DNA of 64,000 nucleotides from Botryosphaeria dothidea (Eukaryota > Ascomycota > Dothideomycetes > Botryosphaeriales > Botryosphaeriaceae): positions 1,984,001-2,048,000 of the forward strand of contig WWBZ02000016.1 in NCBI GenBank assembly GCA_011503125.2. Reading direction: 5' to 3'. Below are positions 56,219 to 64,000 of this stretch, one piece after another. The position numbers and the translations under genes were made by a program. The notes below the pieces were generated by a model. The model had not been told where the DNA came from and ran no database searches. It was given only the letters and a program-made list of their open reading frames with translations. The first letter of the stretch is position 1, and each line of letters begins with the position of its first letter.

Positions 56219-57068
56219 GATCGAGGCGGGGCCGGTGGTATGTTGGGCAGAAGGAGAGGGCTTGCGCAGTCAGTGGTCGAAGCTGCGCGGGAGTGATGAT
56301 GATGCACGCGCCTCAAGTCGTTGCCGCGTTTCGATGGCACGTGCACGTCGGCTGGGCCATGGAACATACCGCACGTCTTTTTGACTGACAACTCCTCCAT
56401 GGATGCTGTTCGTTGGAAGATTTACTTGGCCTGTCAAGCGGAATTGCGACAGCCATCAACTTTCCCCGCTTCACTGCTCTCATCCGCCTACCATCAGCGT
56501 TCCATAGATCTTGCTACGCGCTGGTGCAGATTTCTGAATTCGCTGCGTGTCAAACCTGCTGATCGAACGGCAGAAGATATCTTTCGGTTGGTGTGCTGCG
56601 AGCTATTTGTATTACGAAGCCACTGCCATAGGCCACTATGGACCATCTGTTCACCTGCTCTCTACTTTGATCAAACAGCTTAACCTTTGGATACTAAAGA
56701 AGCCAGGGAAGCAAACGTTCCCAAAGAAGTCGAAATGGCTCCGGCCGAAGAGTTCGACTGACTGTTGCATCCGCCGGATTCGCGACTTTCTTCACTGAAC
56801 AACTGTCATACAGTCGAGCATGTTCCGCATCGCTTCAGCAAGTTGCAGATCAAGCGGACATGGCGTCTCTTCCGAGCCGCTCAGGTACGTCCCATCTCGA
56901 TCGAGTCCTCAATACAAAACCCGCCGCCGATGCAGCAATAAGCGGCAGAAACGAGCCCCGAAATCACCCGCACCCACAGCCATGCACAACGCCATGCCCT
57001 CGAAGGAAACCTTTAGCAATTGCGAACGCCGCAAAGTCTATTCCTCCGATTCTACACACACACACACA

Positions 57069-57109
<41 letters not shown>

Positions 57110-60100
57110 CACACCATTCTCGCGCCACACGCACATCAAAGCCGAGGCTTCGAGAGGTAAGAGTCTCCAAGTGGTGCTGCCCTTGTTCTTCTCCCCTCCA
57201 AGAATCCCGTTTCCCCGATGCGTACCATGCTCCACCTCCCGCACACCCTATCACCCGTCCGTACAGCCGCCCGATGAGCCGCAGCCCCGCCACGTCAATT
57301 GCCGTCGGCCCTGCACGTCACCGAGAACAAGCAACCCGCCACATCGCCAGCCTGCACCACCATGCCAATGCTCGTCCCGCTCCCGAGATATTCCCAGTCT
57401 ACGGAAACCCCGTTCGGCCCAGCTGACCAGCCAAGTCATGGCGCACCGCGCCTGTTTGAGTTTCTCGGCATGACTACAAGTCAGACGAGATGCGTAGTAG
57501 CCAGTCGACATCTGTCCGTTTGGATTGGCATGCTTACTCTCTCAAGCTTGCCAGGAAAGAAGGATGGTGGTCCAGCCCAGAACCCATTGTTCCCCGCCAC
57601 CAAATGCACACTGTACGTACGCCGCACAGGGAGACCCACAGTATTCGGGCAACACGGCCAAAAATCGAGACATCAACCCCGCAGAAATAGGTTGACGTGC
57701 TCCGCCCAGTGAAGAAGCAGGGTCGAAAGAAAAAGGACAAAAACAATCGGAACGCTCTCGACGGTGGTTCGCGGACGTCTCCACGGACGGAAATGAAAGA
57801 GCGCATGGACAAATGCTGGGCTCTGCGTCGGCAATCCATGTGTGGAGCTTCTTCTTACCCTGCCATCAAAATGTTTCTATACGTAGCACGAGAACGGGCG
57901 GTCCGCAGATCGTCGTCGCCCGGGAGGGGGGGAGATCCGTAGGAGCAATCAATGCCGTGGCTTCGTGCATGTCAGCGATATCAGAGCGGCAACAGGCGTA
58001 ACCGAGGCAATGATCTGGCGCGAAGGAAGGGGATTGACGTACGCAACAAGTAGAAGGTGGATTAGAGTAGGTAAGATTAAACTCGAAATTGATTATTATA
58101 GGAAAACACAGCCAATCGAAGCGTTCGCCCACCGGAACTGGCCCCGGGGCTTTGGTGGAGCACGATGGAATAGGAATGCTTGCGGGTTGAATAACTATGA
58201 TTGGCCAGGCAAGGGGCGGGTGGAGGTCGGGGCACCAAGCGGCTGGGTCACACATCGTGTCACGTTCCGCGGACATAACTGGGGTGTTGGTTAGGGCCGG
58301 TTGCGGATCTCGACTGGGGAACGTTCAGATGTTGCAGGATTTGGTGTGGATGGGTTTGGCGAACATGGCGTGTTGATGCGCCACCTGCAGCCAATAGGAC
58401 AAGGATTTCAAAGGAAAGTGGGAATCGGCATACAGGGTGCGTTCGTAGGACACGAGCTTATCTGCGGGCCTTTCTTCCTTGTACAATGATGTGCGAGTGA
58501 AGAATTCCCCTTCACCGTGCTGCAGCTGATGGTTCCGCGAGAGCGAGAGCAAGCAAACAGGCTGGACCTTTTCGTGTATGTATCTTGGATTCATGGCACA
58601 GCGGCATGTGTGCGGGCGGACATGTGTATGTGTGGAGAATCCGCAACGACCCTGTTGCTGCATAACATGACCGTTGCAGGCGTGCCCGGTCGTCAGCGCC
58701 GCGTGTTCGGTACCACCAGTGGCGCGCATGCACTGCTGTGTTGTCGCGAAGAGCCGAGCCGTGAGCGCCCTGATAGGTAGCTGCCGGGCCCTGCGTCTCG
58801 TCATGCTGATGCCTGTGGGATTTCCCCATACTGGCGCTTCTGCGTCCCGCTTTCTGGAGGTATGTGCTTCTAGACTCGGAAGGTCAGTGCGTTACTATGA
58901 TGTCGCTTTTGTTATATTACAGTTGGTTTTAGCCCTGAAGTGGAGGGAGGATACGAAAGCGTCGGCCCCAAGTTATTTGCCTCTTTTTTTTCTTTTTTTG
59001 CCTTCTTCACATAGTCATCCACTCTAGATGGACGTAAGACATCAGCGCAGATGATATGCGGTCGTATATTGGTCGTCAGAAGCGCAGAAGCCCATTTGAC
59101 CGGGGTAGGAAGTAACGCTACACAATGTCGAGAAGAGACGACCGTGGCCTGCAGGTGTGGACACCGTGTTGACATGTGTTGGCTGCGCGCATATCCATGT
59201 GAATAAATATGAGTTCAACGTGAATTCCCAATATTGATTCTGCTTCGGCCAAGAGATGTCTTACGTGGCGAAAGTGTAAACCAAACCACGGAGCGAAGTT
59301 GCTCGGCGATACAATCTGAAACCTTCATGTATTTTCCCCGCAGGATCGGCGGAGCTGGGAAATCGTGAAGAGATCGCATCGGAAGACTCGTGCTCGTAGA
59401 TGTATCATATACACAGTGTTGCGAGGATCCGTCGTTGAAAGAGTCCGATTTCGTGCATAATTACCGAAAGACCTTGATCGATACTCAGCATCCAATGGGT
59501 AGAGGTTACCATTCGATTGGCCGGGCGATCCTGATAGGCGTCGAATTGAGAGCCTGAAGAGCCGATGAATGGTTGCCTTCTGCTTCGTAGCGTTTCTCGT
59601 GGAAACCAGACTAGCATCAGGCTCGCACACGTGAGATGTACGAGTACACGCAGGTCGCAAGGGTCAAAGCAGAACAGGAGTCGTCCTGACCACCAATCAG
59701 CTCTGCTTTGTTGTCTAAGTGTTCTCGGTTGAAATGTACGTCAGTGCGGAGTGCATCGGCCCAAGGCTACTAAGTAGGAATACGAAAGATGTCAATGAGG
59801 ATGGAAAAGCATTGCGCTACAGATGGCATACGGCGCGACTGTCCTTTCGTGCACATGAGAATATCCCAAGCCGAATTGGGACAAGCGAACGAAAGTTTCC
59901 GTGATGATCTCTTGTAAGCTCATCCGTCCGACCCTCCCTGGCGCTGAGCTGGTAAGGGACGTGTTGGAAGCTTCCGAGTATAAGGCTAGCTAGTGCAGAG
60001 ACGGGTTCACCAATCCGCTGGAGCAGAAACAGGAAACTCACAGATGTTAGTACTTTCTAGTAACTGTACATTATTTCTTTATGGGTGTCACCATAGATGG

Positions 60101-63100
60101 AAAAGCAAGACTTGCAACGAATACTTTGGAAACTACATATTATGCCCGGGAGTCGAAATATGGATCTAGGTCTTGTTCACCAAAAGCGGCAGAGATAGAC
60201 CATTCATCAGGAGACAGTGAGGGATGGACTGCATCGATTTTTTCTGGGCCCTCAGCTTGACCTAAGCGCGCTTGTGACGATATTGTCAAGTCCACACGGA
60301 CGACTTAATGGCCGTTCTCCAGGGTTACATTGCATCTAATTTCCTGACTTAGTTACGCGCACACGGCGAAAGTCTAAAAATCCTTCGAAGCCTTGGAGAA
60401 ATTAATGCTTGTGGCGGCCTTACAGCAATCGTGTGGCTGGAGAATTAGGGTTCAAGCTCGCAAGATATCCGTGGAGCGGGGCGAGGGAAGTGAAGGCCGT
60501 AATCCAAACCTGACTCAGACTCAGGGTTTCAGTCCGCCGCAGATGATGAGGAGAAATGAATTCAAATCGGTCGAGATCAAAGCGGAAATGGACGGATGGC
60601 TGGTAGCTGCAGGAATATTAGAAACCTGAGACAGGTGGTTTGCCGGCGCGCGTAGACGCAGAACCTGCCTAGTTATGCACTGTCATCATCTGCCCACATG
60701 GCCACCAGAATTACCTTCCAATAAAGCTTGAGTAGACCACACCACTGTGCGGCAATACGGCCAGTCGATCCGCAGACTTACCATTAGAGGAAATCCGAGT
60801 ATGCGGCGACGTGCATTTTGCCTCATCGAAATGTAGGTAGCCGCTCGGCAGAAAATTAAACGCTGCGAAGTAATCAATGGCCGACAACATGCGCCTCATT
60901 CTAATAGAGATGACCGAGCAAGAAGCAAAAATGAGAGTGAATCTTGACAAGCCCACGGCCTTCGCATCGTTCACTCTTCTCTGCAGAGAGATCGACGGGC
61001 CTGCTCGATGCAGCAGTCTGAACGTCGGGCATAAGTCATTTGCAGCATCTCACGACATGAACAAGTGACTGTGGTGCTCCCAGCAATTCCAGTACCTCAG
61101 GATTTCATGGGCTTCACGCGTGACACTTCGCCAAGTCTAATTCGCTGCAAAGATGGTTGCCATGTGCCCGACAATTTTCCTAGTGTTGATGGCGACTCAA
61201 GGAACCTCGGGAAAATGCAGGAGCGTCCAATGACCCGTGCGGTTGTCCGCCGACAGCTCTCCTCTGACCGGGCAGGTGGTTTCTGGGCACACACATTGGT
61301 CCTGGAGAAAGTTTGCGGAGGCGGGAGAGGAGAACATTCTGCATGCAAGCGGTTTGTCATGCAGCAATGCGGCAGCCCAGGTGAGATTACTGCCCGTCTT
61401 GTGCGCCGTCTTTCCAATCGGCGCGGGGCGGAGCTCGGCGCCGAAGACTGGTGTTAAAAAAAACGAGGTGAGACTGACAACGAAGCAGGTGCCTCATGAC
61501 CGTCTCCAAGAGCAAGGCTGTCCGGAGTATAAACGGTGTGAGGTGGCCGCGAACAACAAAAGATCGACTGAAGAGCGGTCAAGTGATCTGCCTCAAAGCA
61601 CCAAACTGGAAGTGCGTGAGAGGCCTAGTGTTTCAAGTGTATCTGTCGAAGTCAAAAGCAGTTGGCAGTGGATGTCGAAGTCCCGGAGAAGGCGGGCGAA
61701 GGATGTGAAACAGGTTGAGGCTAGTCATTCTTGAGGGCCTTCGGGCGTCGTGGGCACAGCCTCGCGCCGCATGCAAAGGCGGGGTAGCTGAACTTGCGTA
61801 GACAACACGGAAACGTCGTCAACCATGGTGGCCCCAAGCACCATCACACGGCGGTCTTCGAAAGAGGGGACGTTTCGAAGCGAGCTTCTCCAGCAGACGG
61901 CCAGTTCGTCATCTCGATCTAGGCCTAAAAAGTGCAGGTGCTGCAGGATTGAATGCGTACGAGCCAGCCAACCAATGGTCGGAATGGCGGGAGAGAGCCC
62001 TTAACCACCCTTGGGCGAGAGGATGCAAGGTTGGAGAGTTTAATCGGCGAGGAGCACCGGTGTACAGTGAGGCGGAGAGCGTCTCGAGTCAGCAAGCAAA
62101 CGCGCTTTCCGAAGCCGACGACATTCCTTATTCAGTGGGACTCGCCGTGGAAGGTTTGATGAGTCGCGAAGGGGCGGCAGGCCAGAGGCTTTAGGACAAA
62201 AGGTTTTCCAAGGGCCAAGGGAGAGCTCGGCTCTCTTTCGAGCCGGTCATCCATACCACCCGCTCGGCATGTCCAGAAACGGAATGGCTGACGTGCGCGC
62301 TCGTCCACAGGATGGCATGAGAATGATATCTGCACCACAATCGCAGGTTCCGCGACACGGAAGCACTCACTGAAGGTCCAGGCGTCTTTGCTTCCGGGCC
62401 GACCCCGCCCGGTGTTGCCGCTCAGAAGCCGCGTGCTGTGACTTTCATGTGGATCCGGCGGACGGCCAAACAGGTTCAAAAGGGGAGGAAAAGCGGGCTG
62501 TGGCAGCTTATATGCATTGCATGCCATGCATGGGCAAATCCTGCGCCATGACGAGCATCCCCATGGACGCCACAGGCTCAAACAGGAGATAGGCCCATCG
62601 GGCTCCGCCTTTGGCACACCACGACGGTTCCAATTTGCATCATCATGCTGGATGGATGATTGCGCGTCGCAACCAAGGCCGAAGGGTCCCACCTGTTCGT
62701 CAACGGCGCCGCCGTTCCTCAGAGACCAGTATTATCGACGCCAATGGTATCGGCAATTGGCACCCTGTGAACGTGGGTAGAGGCTCTCCCGATGCGGGTA
62801 GCCGGAACTAGCGCGCTGGAGCAGCTGGTTGATAGGGTGCGACTACACGGGACGGACAGAACGGAGCGGCGGACGGGAAGGTCGGACCATTTCGGGGACG
62901 CAGGCGAGGCAACTGAGCCGGGCGGGAGGACGCAAGAGGCAGGGCGCCAGGGCGCGGTTGTACCGGTACAGCGGGAGGAGGTTGTGGGAATTGTGGGAGG
63001 GCTGCTGCAGGCCATGTTTGCGGCAAGCCCGGGCGAAGCGAGATGGGAAGCTTTTGCGGCGGCGGCCATTGTGCAACCAAGGGATGTGGGGTGTCTTGCA

Positions 63101-64000
63101 CCATGCTGGCCTATGATCTTTTCTCCTCGTCACTCGGCGTCTGTCAACAAACACGTCGGCGACGGGGCGAGCGTCATGACGGGAATTTTCATGGGAGGCT
63201 CCGCGCCATCGCCCATGGGAGCCCCCGGCGCGCCATGCAAGTCTAAGCCTTATCAGTGCCAGAGGCCGTGTTTCTGGCATAAAGTTTGAACCAGAGCTGC
63301 AGCGCGCAAGCCGCGTCGCTCCCGTTTTCATGAAAGACGTATGCACTCGTCGTCTCACATCCCACGCTGCGAGCGGGCAGCAGAGGGCAGAGATGAACCA
63401 GGCGGAATCGAGATAAGCTCACAGCCGCGGAATGATACACCCGTCGCCGCACGCCCCAGGGAATGAGGCACTAGCCCGCGACGCCGCAGAGCCACCTCGC
63501 ACCTACGTCGCTGATCGTTGTTTCGATTGATAATAGCCGTGTAGAGGCCAGGGGACGTCGCCGCGCGCTTCCTACTGGGCGCGGCCGTCTAGTGCGCCGT
63601 TCGATCTGGGAGTCGCAGGCGTAGAGGGACAGCGCGGGGATGGCCGCGGGCAGGGCTTTTCCGGTCAGGACGCTGGGGCGGCGGATCCATGGCGCGAAGC
63701 AGCAGGCGCGCAGGGCGAGAGATACGGCAGGAATCACGTTCTTTGTGCAAGGTGAGGTTGTCAAAACGACAAAGGCACGCCATTGGGCGCCAGGATCGTG
63801 GAGGCGGAGGTATCTCGATAAACCCCGCATCCGCGCGCGGACGTCAGAGCGCGCTCTGATCGCACGGCCAAGCCGGCTTGACGAGCGTCGAAATTGGCGT
63901 CGCCGCCGCCGCCAGTGCTGGGAGCTGCTGCTGGTGCTGGTGCGCTGGTGCTGGTGCTGATGCTGTGGCAGGGCTGAGGATCTCTAGCGCCCTCCAGCAC
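56219..64000. other. 7.8-kb region without a recognisable gene
   Basis: From the LSm2 promoter to the right edge I find no reading frame with family resemblance or splice-supported continuity. A long (AC)n(CT)n microsatellite is at 57054-57106. GC-rich stretches at 62700-64000 give many overlapping frames on both strands that look compositional. A gene entering from beyond 64000 cannot be excluded. Confidence 0.5.
57054..57106. repeat. compound microsatellite (AC)n(CT)n
   Basis: About nine AC units run directly into about eighteen CT units. Confidence 0.97.

Noticed and set aside
62132..63358. Overlapping frames of 100-186 codons near the right edge
   Set aside because: Present on both strands with biased composition; no recognised blocks or intron signals.

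Overview
The window looks like a filamentous ascomycete (Pezizomycotina). Genes carry short GT-AG introns, mostly 45 to 90 nt, with CTAAC/CTGAC-type branch sites. The families are typical of such fungi: a HET-domain protein, a C2H2+Zn2Cys6 regulator with a fungal-specific domain, fungal ankyrin proteins, OYE and EthD proteins. Dothideomycetes is my best guess, but nothing here proves the class. Exon structures were worked out by hand from splice signals and reading-frame continuity.

1-18.7 kb: after a HET gene cut by the left edge comes a dense run of eight genes that resembles a small metabolic cluster without a PKS, NRPS or terpene backbone enzyme. It holds an EthD-like protein, an Old Yellow Enzyme reductase, a dual zinc-finger transcription factor, an MFS transporter, a CocE/NonD-type alpha/beta hydrolase, a PhyH-type dioxygenase divergent from the hydrolase, a second 2-oxoglutarate/Fe(II) oxygenase and an aldo/keto reductase. 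A motif TGCGGGG recurs upstream of almost all of them and is a candidate operator for the cluster regulator.

19-25.9 kb: four tandem, same-strand, highly diverged copies of a small coiled-coil gene family that I do not recognise, then a decayed gene with a NucA/NucB-like nuclease block.

26-31 kb: an unknown protein with three internal repeats, an ankyrin-repeat protein and cytidine deaminase. 31-36.2 kb is gene-empty. 36.2-37.8 kb is a bHLH transcription factor. 37.8-43.5 kb is gene-poor, with a degenerate tRNA-Asp-like locus.

43.5-56.2 kb: mostly housekeeping genes. These are a possible 63-aa gene, a glyoxalase/VOC protein with a 410-nt intron, an SDR with a broken catalytic motif, eIF3d divergent from an unknown 576-aa protein that has an overlapping uORF, a membrane nucleotide pyrophosphatase/phosphodiesterase, and LSm2. 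From 56.2 kb to the right edge I see only microsatellites and no convincing gene.
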